From the NCBI RefSeq assembly GCF_963259705.1, contig NC_081841.1, positions 93,914,559-93,978,558 on the forward strand: DNA of 64,000 nucleotides. Reading direction: 5' to 3'. A model generated the notes under the pieces. It was not told the origin of the DNA, did not search any database, and saw nothing but the letters and a program-made list of their open reading frames with translations. This document shows, piece by piece, positions 1-11,504 of this stretch (the stretch's first letter is position 1; every line of letters begins with the position of its first letter). The DNA is from Myotis daubentonii (taxonomy: Eukaryota; Chordata; Mammalia; Chiroptera; Vespertilionidae). Both the position numbers and the translations under genes were made by a program.

Positions 1-1035
1 CTAAGATGCAAGTCTCTAAAAAGAGAAAACCAGACTAATTTGCACTTCCCAGGGGGCCAATTATGGAAACACCTACAAGTTAGGTGCAGGAACTGCAGCT
101 CAAATTAGTGTTCCAGCTACACAGCAGGCCTTGCTCTGGTGCACCTGTCAGTAGGCACAGTCATAGAAGCCACCTGACAAATGCTTCTGTAAAAGGACAG
201 AAGAGCCACAGAGTCCTGGCCCTGGAGGGCCAAAGCGGACCAACCCTAGATTGGAGCTCTAGCCAACCACCTGTCCAGGGCAGCAGCCCCTGAACCATGA
301 ACACAGTACAAACAGGGACTCAGCAGCCCCTTAAAGCTTATCTCCATCATCAAAGGGGACTTCCTGGCTTCCCACTGCCTCAAGGGACCATGACTGGTAC
401 TCAACTCCTGGCTTGCACGTAATGTGAGTTCTACAGTACAACAATGTGACTTGAGCACCTGCCTGCACCACCTTAGCACCACATGATTCCTTTACAAGCA
501 GGTGTTTGGGCCTTGTGGTTGTCAAAGGATGGTCTCTTAGAACATCAGAGCTCATTTTGTAAATAAATGAAAAGACTGATTATTAAAGGCAAAGGCTCCC
601 TAGAACCCAGGACTCCAAGTCCAATGTTTTTCTACTGCCCCACATTGAGTCACCGCTCCTGCTTTTCCCAACAGACTGCACTCTGCTCTTTCTTGGCCAC
701 CAGTTGGGTTTCTATCCCCCTCCCCATCTCTACAGAGAAATCCCTAGTTGTCCCCATGACAACTTGCAGACACCCCCACTCCCACATCCGTCTTGCTGTA
801 AATGACAGCTTGGTCCTGTCTTGTCACCCTTTCTGGAGTCCATCAACCAGCTCTAACTCATTACCATCCCACAACATAACACACTTCACAGCCACAGAGG
901 TTCCAGCTTTCCAGCCAGCATTAAGGAACCAGTTAGGTTGCAAGTTGAAGGTCACCTCCATGTGTTCATTGAATGCTACAGCTGAACAGATCCTGAGCAC
1001 CAACTTACCCCTCCACACCCTCCATCACACCTCAA

Positions 1036-1125
1036 TTTACAGGTGAGGACAGTGAAACTCCCCCCAAATGAGATGAAGCACTGTCATCAAGATCACATAG
1101 CTGGTCAAAGGCAGGACTAAGACAC
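1036..1125 (-). repeat. MIR-like SINE fragment
   Basis: The fragment runs 'acaggtgaggacagtgaaact ... atcacatagctggtcaaaggcaggac' in outline. This matches the reverse complement of the MIR core, which reads roughly 'cacagctagtaagtggcagagc' after an 'aaactgaggc' block. It is old and diverged, and its borders are approximate. Confidence 0.5.
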
Positions 1126-2827
1126 GAACACAACATGGTAGCCTGGCTCCTGGGGTGTTAGAGCTGGTTATGGTCTTAGAAGTCAGTGTAGTTCAGGCCC
1201 TCAGGTCCCATGTTATTGTGTAGCCTCTTCTATTGGAATTGACTCCTTGTGTCTCTACCTTCCCTCGACTCTCCCTCCCATGGACTTATCTGCTTCCTGG
1301 GCCTGCCTGTCTGAGGCTGCAGAAAGAAGCACCAGTACCTGGCAGGGACTCTCACCAAGCTCACCACAGCACAGAACCTGTTTTTTTACCAGCACTCCTT
1401 GGTCCACCTCACTCTCTGCAAGATAAGCATCCTGTCCTCCAGCAAAGCAATCAGCCAATGAGGTAGAGCTCAATCATAAAGAGCTGAGACCTGTCTGCCC
1501 CTCTGCCTTCAAGCCTTTCTTTCCACCAAGAAGAAGGCTCTGTCCTTGGGCTTCCCACCCTGGGCTGGCTGGTTTCAGATTAGGCCCTGGAAGTGTGTTG
1601 ACAGTGCTGGCATTCTCCTGAGTTGTTGCCAGAAAGTAGGCAGCCCCTTCAGTCTCCCAGAGTATACACTGGGGAAACACTTCCACTTTTGGCTAAGAAG
1701 AAAGCTCACCTGGATTCAGCTCCCGGTCAGTTGTAATCCATTTGGATGGAAACACTTAGCCCTGGACTTTCCAGATGAAATGAAGCTGCCAGGTGTTTCT
1801 GTGCCCAGGATACTGGTGAAAAAAGAAGAATGAGCCTCAGAGCTGGGTTTGCAGCACACTGCACCTGATGAGCATGGGGGAGGCATGCCATCTCTGGATT
1901 CTTGTTTCTTTATCTCTCATTGGTGTGGTGGGTGGGGTGGTGTGCATATACATATCTGTATGCATGTGTATGTATGTGCATGAGTATGTGTCACCGGGGG
2001 AGCACTGTGATGATGGAGAGATAGCATATGAAAGTTAGAAATATCAAGCATTCTACCAATGGGTGAAATCACTCTTTTCTCTACCTAGAAAATGTACTGC
2101 TCCCTCTGCCCTCATCTGCAAAGCACAGGGCCTCTAGAGTCATTCTAGGGGTGACGACTCTCCCTCCTCTCCCCCACGCACGTGTCCATAATGCACTGGC
2201 CTTTGCCTGGGGACAGTGGCTGGGATGATCTTTTCCATTGACTGCCTCTTTGTTGTCTGTTTTGTCACTTCTATCTTTTCCATGCAAGCTGCTATTGCTG
2301 TCCTCCCTGAGCCCTCCATGGTGAGGACCTTAGAAGCTGGGCCCTTTTGGAGGTGGTATAGGATGCCCTCTGTTTCCAAGATTTGATACCTTAAGAGGGA
2401 AAGACTTTTTGAACCTCATTAAGCATTTGTGAACATTCTTAAATGATGGCGAGAGAGGAATGTCTGTTATCAAAGAACTTCTGAGGGCTGCTGTGGGCTC
2501 AGAATGTGTGTACCTGAGCTTGCTCTCTCTCTCTGTGGTCCATGACTTCAAGTGGGATTGCAGCGTCAGAGAGACCATTGCGAGTGGTCCAGTGGCTGGG
2601 ATTAGGAGTTCTGATGTTGCCTCCAGGGTGAATGCTGCCTTTGATTCCCTCCTTCACCCTCTTCTCTTGTAGCCTTTCCCCCACCTGCCACACCTGCCTG
2701 TCCTCCTGCTCCCCCTGTTCCTCCTCTGGCTCTGTCACATACATTTGTAGTGGCTGATGGAAGTCTGAAAGTATGATCCATACCCAGGGATATTTGAACT
2801 TTATTAGGGGAACATTGAAAATGATTT

Positions 2828-2990
2828 TAGGGAGAAAGAAAGGGAGGGAGGGAAGGAAAATGGAAGGGATGAAGGAAGGAAGGGAGGAAGGGAGGAAGGA
2901 AGGAAGGAAGGAAGGGAGGAAGGAAGGAAGGAAGGAAGGAAGGAAGGAAGGAAGGAAGGAAGGAAGGAAGGAAGGGCAAAGGGAGGAAGA
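2828..2990. repeat. (GGAA)n microsatellite
   Basis: A purine-only tract of GGAA/AAGG units interrupted by GGGA variants, with the purest run at about 2904-2972. It lies in the CRACR2A intron, roughly 370 bp before the first visible exon. It is one of two GGAA arrays in the window; the other is at 55269-55341. Confidence 0.95.
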
Positions 2991-3089
2991 AATTTAAGGA
3001 CAGTCTTTTCTCCTCCTCCATCTTTGTGGTAAGAGAGTAAATTCATGAATATAACAATGTCTTTGCATTGGCATATTGCTTTTACATTT

Positions 3090-3235
3090 GAACCTGATTG
3101 TAGTATCCCTAAGGAGGGTATGGATTATAGTACAGGGAGGAGCCTGCAGTTCAGAGTGGTTAAGTGATTTGATAATAAGTAGCAGAGATAGAATCAGGCT
3201 CCACACCTCCCTGTCCAGTGCTCTGTCCATTTCCC
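3090..3235 (-). repeat. MIR-like SINE fragment
   Basis: The core 'gtggttaagtgatttgataataagtagcagagatagaatcaggct' has the order of the antisense MIR core (loss of the 'aaactgaggc' block, then 'taagt.acttg', then 'agtagcagag'). It lies just upstream of the first visible CRACR2A exon. Borders are approximate. Confidence 0.45.
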
Positions 3236-3349
3236 CACATCGCCTCCCACGAGCTACACAGGAGCTGTCATCCTTGACCTGATGTGATTCCAGACATATT
3301 GGGGCATCATGCTCTTATTTGGAAGTAACAGGCCTGGTCCACTTTGCAG

Positions 3350-3431
3350 GCATCGATTACCGTGTGAAGATGGTACATGTGGGTGACTCTCAGGTGGCCC
3401 TGCAGCTGTGGGACACGGCCGGGCAGGAGAG
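3350..3431 (+). CDS. CRACR2A: CRACR2A exon, Rab GTPase switch I/II region (G3 motif)
   Basis: This internal exon lies between a 'ctttgcag' acceptor and a 'gtgagg' donor. Its reading frame gives (G)[11 protein letters not shown], then [18 protein letters not shown] is the Rab/Ras G3 motif, in which the Gln positions the catalytic water, and (G)IDYRVK is the effector-side beta-2 strand after switch I. The exon opens with two bases completing a Gly codon and ends with the first two bases of the Arg of QERY; the next exon supplies the third. CRACR2A long isoform is a large Rab with EF-hands and a coiled coil in front of this domain; it acts at the immune synapse and on vesicles and supports store-operated calcium entry and JNK signalling. 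That role is family knowledge. The assignment over RAB44 or RASEF (RAB45) rests on remembered sequence similarity and on the convergent PRMT8 gene. Confidence 0.85.
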
Positions 3432-3541
3432 GTGAGGAGTCGTCTTGATGTAACACTGCCTCCTCCATTCCCCCCGGGGGCCGAAGGTTTGGGTTGCAAG
3501 GGAGGGCTGTGCTTCCTTGACCTGTGGCCCTTCAATGGCAG

Positions 3542-3656
3542 GTATCGTTGCATCACCCAGCAGTTCTTCAGAAAGGCCGATGGTGTCATCGTCATGTATG
3601 ACCTCACAGCCAAACAGTCCTTCCTGTCGATCCGGCAGTGGCTGAGCAGCGTGGAG
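3542..3656 (+). CDS. CRACR2A: CRACR2A exon, Rab GTPase beta-4/alpha-3 region
   Basis: This exon follows a 110-bp intron and lies between a 'ggcag' acceptor and a 'gtgagc' donor. It completes the Arg codon and encodes [22 protein letters not shown] followed by [15 protein letters not shown], 38 codons. The block [13 protein letters not shown] is the Rab equivalent of YYRGAMGIILVYD, the strand and helix just after switch II. FRKADG instead of the common YRGAxG is typical of the large-Rab group (CRACR2A, RAB44, RASEF). The frame is open and joins both neighbours in phase with no frameshift or stop, so the exon looks functional. It ends at a codon boundary. Confidence 0.87.
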
Positions 3657-4924
3657 GTGAGCTGGTGACCTTCCTGGGAGCACTATGCGGGCCTCTTGCT
3701 TTTCCCTCTTCTCTGCCCATCTCCTGCCTGTTCCTCTGCTCTTTCAAAACCTTCTCCAGGAACAAACCGATTCACACATTTGTTTACCCAAGTGGCCAGT
3801 ACCAAGCTAGCTACTGGGGACTCTAAAGTGACCAAGACAGATACAGTCCCTGCTCCTATGGACATAAAAAAATAGAGATTGTACCAATAATTATATTATT
3901 ATGATTTCAATAAGAGCTATAAGTGAGTAGGACAGGATTAGAGGAGGAGCACAGAGTACAATGTCAAGGAAGGTGTCCCTAAGAAATGGGTGTTTAAACT
4001 GAGTTACAATTGTGCTGTTCCCCTACTCTCACCACTGCCTCCTCAAATCCCTGCATTTTCTATCTTCAACTGGCCCAGCTGTGCCCAACCCAAAGTGACA
4101 CCACACAGTGTTTTGAGGCCTCTGTCACAACCCTTCACAGGAGGGGAGGTTGACTCACAATATGAGGGCCCCAGGTTCACCCCAAAGTCACCCTAGGTGG
4201 GCCCACAAGCAACAGCACTCTTGTTTGAATTCTAGATTATCTCTGAGACACTACCTCTTGACTTATACTTGTGATATGTCCCTTTTAACTTCTTGACCAT
4301 CTGCATACTCTTCCTTTACCACTTAAATGCAAACTTTTCAAGGCCAATGGCAGAGTGGGCAAGCCACTTACTTCTTTTAATAGGGCCTTGCTGATTCATT
4401 TACAAAGCAATCAGGTAGGGTGTCCCATTTCCTTCCACCAGCAGAATTCATGCATTGTTCACGTATTTGTTCAAAACACTGCCAGCCACTCTCCTAGGAT
4501 CTGGGAATTAGAGCAGCAGGTAGATGAAACAATGTCCTTGTCCTCACGAAGCTTACATTCAACCTCTATTCAAGCCCATTAGACCTTCCGTGGACCCCTT
4601 ACTTATTTACCACACTGACACATTGCTGTAAAGGACATAGTTCCCAGCGTGGATCTGTGCTGCATGCACTCTGTGCCCCCTGGGAACTGAAACTGCATCT
4701 TTGTCATAGTAACAAAGTGCTTGCAGGGGGCCCCACAGAACTAGAGCTCAACCCATGTTGGATGCCTGAATGGATGCTGTATCGTTGTGCAATCAGAATC
4801 CTGGAGTTGTTCATTTATTCATTCTTTTGGCCCTAATATCTATGATTCCTCCCACCAAAATCTGTTGCTCTTATAGTTTGGACTGGCTGTGCCACTTCTT
4901 TCTCTACGCTTTTAGTTCTTTCTT
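3657..4924 (+). other. CRACR2A: CRACR2A intron, first part of the 12-kb intron
   Basis: Intron sequence with no exon, RNA gene or clear repeat that I could recognise. It starts with a GTGAGC donor. Open frames here are short and resemble no family. Confidence 0.6.
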
Positions 4925-5140
4925 CTTTCTTCTTTTTTTTTTCTAAGAGAGAAGGAAAGGGAGAGAGAGAGATAGAAACATCAATATGAGAGGGAGACAT
5001 CGATTGACTGCCTCCTGCAAACCTCTACTGGGGCTCAATTCTGCAACCTAGGTATTGTACCTTGGCCAGGAATTGAACCAAAAACCTTTTGGTGCATGGG
5101 ATAATGCCCAACCAACTGAGCCTCACTGGGAAGGGCTCCT
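4925..5140 (-). mobile_element. Old Ves-like tRNA-derived SINE, antisense
   Basis: The order is a poly-T/pyrimidine tail, then 'agagagagatagaaacatcaa', then 'cgattgactgcctcctgcaaa', then 'ctactggggctcaattctgcaac', then 'ggccaggaattgaacc', ending near 'accaactgagcc'. This is the reverse-strand order of Ves SINEs (tail, body, then tRNA-like B and A boxes). It is more diverged than the copies at 22210 and 37171, so it is an older insertion. No clear target duplication was found. Confidence 0.75.
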
Positions 5141-5470
5141 TTATCTACTCTTAATCCCCATCCTTCTCATTTCCCCCAAAATAAAGAACAAGAATGGAAG
5201 TCAGATTCTTGAGTTTCTCAGAAATTTGTTTAATACAAATTATTTCTTAAAATCTTTGAGCCTAAAAACAGTAATAATAGAGAAAATGTACATTTTGAGA
5301 TGTAGTGAATGGCTCTACACCAAGCTATTAATGGAAACAAATGGTATGGGTCATCTGGAAGTGGATCTTATTTGAACTTTGGGATTTCAGAATGACTTTT
5401 CTTTGACATCACCAGTGATTTATCTTCCTCATTGAAGTTAAGCACCAGAGACTTTAGTGCTTACCTGATA

Positions 5471-5688
5471 CAGTGGTTTTCAAACTTTCTCTGGTGGAAC
5501 CCTAGAAGTATAGTGACACTCCTAGGGACAGAGGCAGGGCATGGAAAGGTATAACCATCACAGTTCTGGGCCCTTGTCCCCTCTCTCAGTCAGAGCCACT
5601 GTAGTTCTTTCAGTTTGGTATATTGGAGGTGCTGGTACAATTTTGCTAGGTAAGAAGGTTTCCCTTTGAAAATCACTAGTCTAAGACA
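5471..5688. mobile_element. hAT-Charlie-like non-autonomous element (MER family)
   Basis: The ends are inverted: CAGTGGTTTTCAAAC at the left and TTTGAAAATCACTA at the right. Such ends are typical of short hAT-Charlie elements in mammals. The interior was not assigned to a named subfamily and no 8-bp duplication could be confirmed. Confidence 0.6.
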
Positions 5689-5721
5689 GCCATCTCATTT
5701 TCAAACTAAGATGTTGAGGAT

Positions 5722-5955
5722 ATGCCTTGGTCAGGTGGCTCAGTTGGTTAGGTCATCGTCTCATACACCAAAAGGTTGTGGGTTTGGTTCCTGGTCAGGG
5801 CATATATCCAGGTTTTGGGTTCAATCCCAAGCTGGTGAGAGTACGGGAGGCAACTGATCACTATTTTCTCTCACATAGATGTTTCCCTCTCTCCCTTTCT
5901 CTCTCTCAAAATCAATAAGAAACATATCCTCAGGTGAGAATTAAAAAAAAAAGAA
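5722..5955 (+). mobile_element. Ves-like tRNA-derived SINE, sense
   Basis: It begins with a tRNA-like head ('ccttggtcaggtggctcagt', 'ggttaggtcatcgtc'), has a B-box-like 'ggtttggttcctggtcagg', then the body 'ggcaactgatcactattttc' and a CT-rich stretch, and ends in an A-rich tail. It belongs to the same broad family as the other SINEs here but to a different, older subfamily. Confidence 0.75.
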
Positions 5956-6445
5956 AGAAATTGAGGCCATAACTTTGGGGGAAGAGGGGGAAGGTCAGCC
6001 ATTCTTTTTTTAGCCACAAACATTTTTTTGATATTTTAGTTTTCCAAGTACAGTTTACATATGATATTGAATTAGTTTCAGGTGTACAACATAGTGATTA
6101 GACATTTATATTTCTTAAAAAGTGATCATCCTGATAAGTCTAGTACCCACCTGTCACCACACATAGTCTGTTCTCTGTATCTATTAGTCTATTTCTGTAT
6201 TATTTGTTTGTTTATATTGTTCTTTAGATTCCACATAAAAGTGAAATCATATGGTATTTATTTTTTGCTGTCTGATTTATTTCACTTAGCATAGTAATAC
6301 CCCCAGGCCCATTCATGTTGTCTCAAATGACAGGATTTCATTTCTTTTTATTGTGTCTGAGTAATATTCCATGTATATACGTACCACATCTTCTTTATCC
6401 ATTTGTCTCTTGATGGACACTTAGGTTGCTTCCATATCTTGCCTA

Positions 6446-6949
6446 TCCTATATAATAAAGAGGTAATATGCAAATTGACTGTCATGCCCTCACACAAGAT
6501 GGCTGCCCCCATGTCATCACAAGATGGCCGCCCCATGTGATCACAAGATGGCCACCCCATGTCATTACAAGATGGCCACCACAAGATGGCCATCATGGGA
6601 GGGCAGTTGTGGACAACCAGGCCAGCAGGGGAAGGCAGTTGGGAGCGACTGGGTGGGCAGGGGAGGGCAGTTGGGGGCAATCAGGCTGGCAGGGGAATAG
6701 TTAGATGTTGATCAGGTTGGCAGGGGAGTGGTTAGGGGTTGATCAGGCTGGCAAGCAGAAACAGTTAGGGGTGGTAATCAGGCAGACAGGCAGGTGAGTG
6801 GTTGGGAGCCAGCAGTCCTGGATTGTGAGAGGGATCGGGCCTAAACTGGCAGTCAGACATCCCCCAAGGGGTCCCAGATTGGAGAGGGTGCAGGCTGGGC
6901 TGAGGGACACCCCTCCCCCAGTGCTGAATTTCATGCACCAGGCCTCTAG
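6446..6949 (+). mobile_element. Non-autonomous Helitron (HeliBat type) nested in L1
   Basis: The 5' end is TCCTATATAATAAAG and the 3' end is a hairpin (gtgctgaatttcatgcac) followed by GGCCTCTAG. The flanks are A on the left and T on the right, the classical Helitron target, with no target duplication. No Rep or helicase coding sequence is present at 504 bp, so it moved in trans. The interior contains five AAGATGG repeats at 6496-6589 and several degenerate copies of a block like 'gatcaggctggcaggggag'. It lies inside an antisense L1 in the CRACR2A intron. Confidence 0.93.
6491..6596. repeat. Short tandem repeats with AAGATGG core inside Helitron
   Basis: AAGATGG occurs at 6496, 6521, 6545, 6569 and 6583, in units of about 24 bp that read roughly 'acaagatggccaccccatgtcat'; the last unit is shortened to 14 bp. 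The core resembles the YY1 binding core. Confidence 0.85.
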
Positions 6950-9293
6950 TTATAAATAATGCTCAATGAACATTGGGGTGCATATATTCTTTTGAAACAT
7001 TGGGGTCATAAAGAAGTTCCATTTTTAATTTTTTACAGACCCTCCATAATGTTTTCCACAGTGGTTGCACCATTCTGCATTCTCACCAACAGTGCACAGG
7101 GGTTTCCTTTTCTTCACATCCTCACCAATGCTTGTTGTTTATTGATTTATTGATGATTGCCATTCTGACAGGTGTGAGGTGATAGCTCATTGTGGTTTTA
7201 ATTTGCATTTCCTTGATAATTAGTGACATTGAAGATCTTTGCTTTTGTTTATTGGCCATCTGTGTTTCCTCTTTGGAGAAATGTCTATTCAGGTCCTCCG
7301 CCCATTTTTTTAACTGGATTGTTTCTGGGTTTTTTTGGTGTGAAGTTGTATAAGTTCCTTATAATTTTTGGATATTAACCCCTTTTCAGATGTATCATTG
7401 GCTAATATCGTCCAGTAGTTTGTCTTTTTATTTTGTTGATGGTTTCCTTTACTGTATACGAAAGTTTTATTTTTATGTAGTCCCATTTGTTTATTTTTTC
7501 TTTTGTTTCTCTTGCCCAAGGAGACATATCCAAAAAAATATATTGCTAAGAGTAATGTCAAAGAGTTTATTTTCTATGTTTTCTTCTGGGATTTTTATAT
7601 TTAAGTCTTCAATCCATTTTGAGTTTATTCTTATAAGAAAATGATTTTCATTATTTTGCATGTATCTCTATCCAGTTTTCTCAACACCATTTATTGAAGA
7701 GACTGCCTTTACCTCATTGTATATTCTTATTTCTTTGTCATAGATTAATTGACAATATAGATGTGGATTTATTTCTGGGCTTTCTATTTTGTTTCATTTC
7801 TCTGTGTCTGTTTTTGTGCCCGTACCATGCTGTGTTGATTACTGTAACCTGTAGTATAATTTGAAATTAGATAGTGTGATACTTCCAACTATGTTCTTCT
7901 TTCCCAAGATTGTTTTGGCTATTCAGGATCTTTTGTGGTTCTATGTAAATTTTAGGATTATTTGTTCTAGTTCAGTGAAAAATGTCATTGGTATTTTGAT
8001 AGTGATTACATTAAATCAGTAGCTTGCTTTAGGTAGTATGGACATTTTAACAATGTTAGCTCTTTCTGTTCATAAGCATGGTATATGCTTCCATTTATTT
8101 GTATCTTCTTTTATTTCTTTCTTCATTATCTCATAATTTTCTGAGTATAGGTCTTTTACCTTCCTGGTTAAATTTATTCCTAGGCATTTTATTCTATTTG
8201 ATGCAATTATAAATGGGATTGTTTTCTTAATTTCTACTTCTGATATTCATTATTTGTATATAAAAAATGAATCATTTTTGAATATTAATCTTGTATCCTG
8301 CTATTTTACTGAATTTATTTATTAGTTTTAATAGGTTTTTCTGGGTATAATCTTTAGAGTTCTCTAGGTATGGTATCATATCACCTTTAAATAATGACAA
8401 CTTAACTTCTTCCTTTACAATTTGTATGCCTTTTATTTCTTTCTCTTGTCTGATTGCTGTGGCTAGGACTTCTAATACTATGTTGCATAAAAGTGGTGAA
8501 AATAAACATTCTTGTCTTGTTTCTGATCTTTAAGAGAAAGGTTTTGGCTTTTTATCATTGAGTATGATGTTATCTGTGAGTTTGTCATATATATCCCAGC
8601 CACAAACATTCAATTGTTCCTAAATATGTATATTTTGATATATACTAGAGCTGGGTAGAGGAATTTTAAATAGTCTGGGATTAATAGGGATAAATGGAGT
8701 CAAATTCATGGAACTTCCCTCTCTGCCATCATTAGGAAGGTATAGTTACTAAGTCTCCTGTTTAGCACAGAGGGCCTGTGACTTAGCAGGAGAATTAGAA
8801 GATCAGGTTGAATTTGGTGCTGATGGTAGAGGTGAAGAAATATTAGAGGGCATAATCACAGCTTGAAGTATAAGTTCAGTCATTCTTCAGAAAAACTATG
8901 CCATGTGCTGTTCCTTATGGGGTGGGGCTGAAAGCATTGTCAGCATGGACCTATCAGGAGTCCCCATGGAGCCCCGGTGCCTCTATGGGCTCAGAAGCCA
9001 AGCTGAGATGGCAGTTCTTTATGTGGTTAATTCAGAATTATCTGTATGTGGATGGGCCTTTTTGTACAATTTGTAGTTTGAGTTCTCCTTTTTTAAAATT
9101 AGCAAAAGATATAGCTAAACTCTCAATGACTATCCCAAACCTAGATGAACATCAGGATCACCTGTGGAGCTATCAAACAAAACAGATGTCAGGGCCTTCT
9201 CTCCCAGAGAGAATGACTCAGGGTCTGGAAATGTAAAAATAAATAGATAACACCTTCCCAAGTGACTCTCAGCCATCATGGTTCCCAGCCTGA

Positions 9294-9456
9294 CAAGTGT
9301 TTCTCAAACTCTAATAGGCCTAGCAGTGTCCTGGACATCTTGTTAAGATGCGGAATCTGACTCAGCAGGTCTGGGCTGGGCCTGAGATGCTGCATTTCTA
9401 ACACATGGTCAGAGGAGGTTGATGCTGCTGGTCTAGGGACCACACTTTGAGAAGCA
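9294..9456 (+). mobile_element. MER5A-like hAT-Charlie element
   Basis: It matches the MER5A order: a left end like 'agtgtttctcaaactc', then 'gactcagcaggtctggg', 'gggcctgagatgctgcatttctaac', 'gatgctgctggtct' and the right end 'ggaccacactttgagaa'. It is an ancient eutherian non-autonomous DNA transposon. Confidence 0.85.
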
Positions 9457-10864
9457 AGCCTCTAAATCTTATTCAAAGATGTTCATGCCCTTCAATGAGA
9501 ATTTTCTGAGCTTCTCCCAAATGTCCAGCACCCAGGAGGCACTCCTGAGGACTCAGTATGAGGCACCCAGCTGGGTGGCCCAGGGTTTTGAGAGCAAGTG
9601 CAGAAGGCTGTGTCAGATGGCAGACAGCATGGTGAAGGTGTGGTGCAGTAGCATCATAAATGTGATAATTCTCAAGATTCTTGAAAAGCTAACTCATTCT
9701 GCCGTGGCAACCAGCAATCAGAGGTGTCAAGCGATAGATTAAAACTTGACACATAATTTGATTGGAGAGGAACTGAAGATAACAAGTACTTTATATTTGT
9801 GGAGCACCTTATTTTTCCATGGAGCTCCAAGCACGCTGCCTACTCCCTCACCTGGGGAAGGGAGCTTTAATAACAGGCTGCAGGTTCTAAAGCCGTATTA
9901 TTAAGTGAATGCTGGCCAGCTGTTCTCAATGCCCCTTCCTCCCACAACCTGAAAAGCAGCACAAGAATAAAGGGCGAAAATTGCCCCAGATTATACAAAG
10001 CAAAGACTTACTCGTGGAAGAGGTTCTGTGGTTGGGACAGACTCTCAGGGGAAGTATGGAGCTCCCTGAAAAGGAAGGTCTTACCATCCCAGCTCGGCCA
10101 TTTCTGGTCATGAAACTGTGGCCAGTCACACAATGAAGGAAGGAATCAGAGTCTCCGAAAGGTCCCTCCTGGCCCCACATTCTACAAAGTATGACATTAG
10201 ACTCTCTGGGGGCCACAGGATAGGTCAGAAGTGTTTGTGCATCAGAGGGACCCTAGAGGATCCTTCCAGCCCAGAGGGAACCAAAGCCCTTTGGCTCAGA
10301 GAAGCACCTTGCTTTATGAGGTGGGAACATCCTGCCGCTGTGACTGTTCTCCCCCCGCCTCACTCTCCCTCATCCTCCCCACCTGGACAGCTTAACCCAG
10401 CCCGAAGGCCTTCTGCAGAAGAGGCCCATGCCGGGCCCAGTCACACTCTGCTCTGTACTGATACTCCTGCCCTTTTACATTTCCTACACACCTTATAGGA
10501 AATCAAAGCAGTTAGTCATTCCTGCCAACTCAGCATTCCCAACCCTCCCTACCTCCTTCTCATCTCTGCTCCTGGGACTGGCTTAACCAGTCCAATCTGA
10601 ACAAGAAACTGGTTGAGCTGTAAGGGCCCCACATTTAGACCATGGGACATATCAGACAGAGAAAATAGGATTTAGAATGAGCTTAAGTGGGTTGGTATTT
10701 CCCCAAACCCAGATTTTTTGTCCTAGTGTCTGCATGTTGAACTTTTACTTTAGATCTTTTTTGTCATTCTAGAGCGCTATATTGTTAGATCTATAAGTCA
10801 AGGAAATGGAATATGACTGGTATCATTAAGCCTTTGAGCTGGAAAAAAAGGGGAAATTAATCCA

Positions 10865-11000
10865 ATGCAGCCTCTTATTATAGAGATGAGAAATCCTGAG
10901 ATCCAGAGAGGAAGTGACTTGTCCAAAGGCACTCCGGCCTGTGGGACAGCACAGCCAGAACTAAAATCTAGGGCTTTGCCACTGCGTTATGTTTCTCTCT
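10865..11000 (-). repeat. MIR-like SINE fragment
   Basis: The antisense MIR core is visible as 'tagagatgagaaatcctgag', 'gaggaagtgacttgtccaaa' and 'acagcacagccagaactaaa'. It is diverged, with approximate borders. Confidence 0.55.
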
Positions 11001-11460
11001 CATCACATGGCCCATGGTTGAAATCTGCTTCTGAGAAAGAGGTGTTCATTTCTTTTTCAGTCCTGCCAGCTCTGGTCTCAAAGCAGAACCATTAGTTCTT
11101 CAGCAGAAAGGGGTCAGGCCCACTTTCTTCCCCTTTTGTGGACTGTTGGCTAATTCTCATTCTGTGATCTTTGTCATTGGTGACAATGTGCAACACAGAG
11201 CAAAAATAGCAGATTTGTTCCCCACATTGCAAGCTGAGCTTGAAGTGCTGGCAGTTTAAACGAACTACACAAATAAATCTTGTTTTGACTCATAGTCAAG
11301 GGGGTGGATAAATATGGAAACCCCCAAGATATAATTTTACAGTCATTTTTTTCTTAGCATAACTGCAAGCTTTAATGTGCTGAGAAATTTTTGTTCTGGC
11401 TCCAGAAAGATAGCAGCACCCTCCCAGTTAAGTGCTTTTCTTGCCTCCCAGCAAATAGAT

Positions 11461-11471
11461 GCACGCGCGCG

Positions 11472-11504
<33 letters not shown>

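Larger units (their letters stand above)
1..3349 (+). other. CRACR2A: CRACR2A intron (partial), upstream of first visible exon
   Basis: No exon was recognised here. A Rab P-loop exon (GxxxxGKS) must lie upstream of the first visible exon but is not found, so I place it before the window. The stretch holds MIR-like fragments (about 1036-1125 and 3090-3235), a degenerate TG/CA-rich run near 1925-1990 and the (GGAA)n array at 2828-2990. The remainder is unremarkable single-copy-looking sequence. Confidence 0.6.
6005..8625 (-). mobile_element. LINE-1 (antisense), 5'-truncated, split by a Helitron
   Basis: On the + strand the sequence reads as the complement of a mammalian L1 3' half. It starts with the 3' UTR block ('ttagtttcaggtgtacaaca', 'gtgatcatcctgataagtct'), continues through 'ttatttcacttagcata' and 'ggtgtgaggtgatagctcat', and reaches ORF2-derived sequence near 7880-7930. 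The copy is interrupted at 6446-6949 by a Helitron; the broken ends (..cttgccta / ttataaataatgctc..) rejoin as normal L1 sequence. All frames are broken, so it is a dead copy. The left border is the 3' end and the right border (about 8625) is the 5' truncation point, approximate. Confidence 0.88.

Noticed and set aside
2870..2990. CRISPR-like array of short repeats
   Set aside because: The tetranucleotide repeats have no spacers; this is a microsatellite in a mammalian genome.
5724..5800. tRNA-like segment with A- and B-box resemblance
   Set aside because: It is the head of a tRNA-derived SINE, continuous with the SINE body and A-rich tail, not a tRNA gene.
10118..10498. 126-codon + strand frame in the CRACR2A intron
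   Set aside because: No recognisable domain and no splice phase match to the Rab exons; it interrupts an otherwise continuous gene model.
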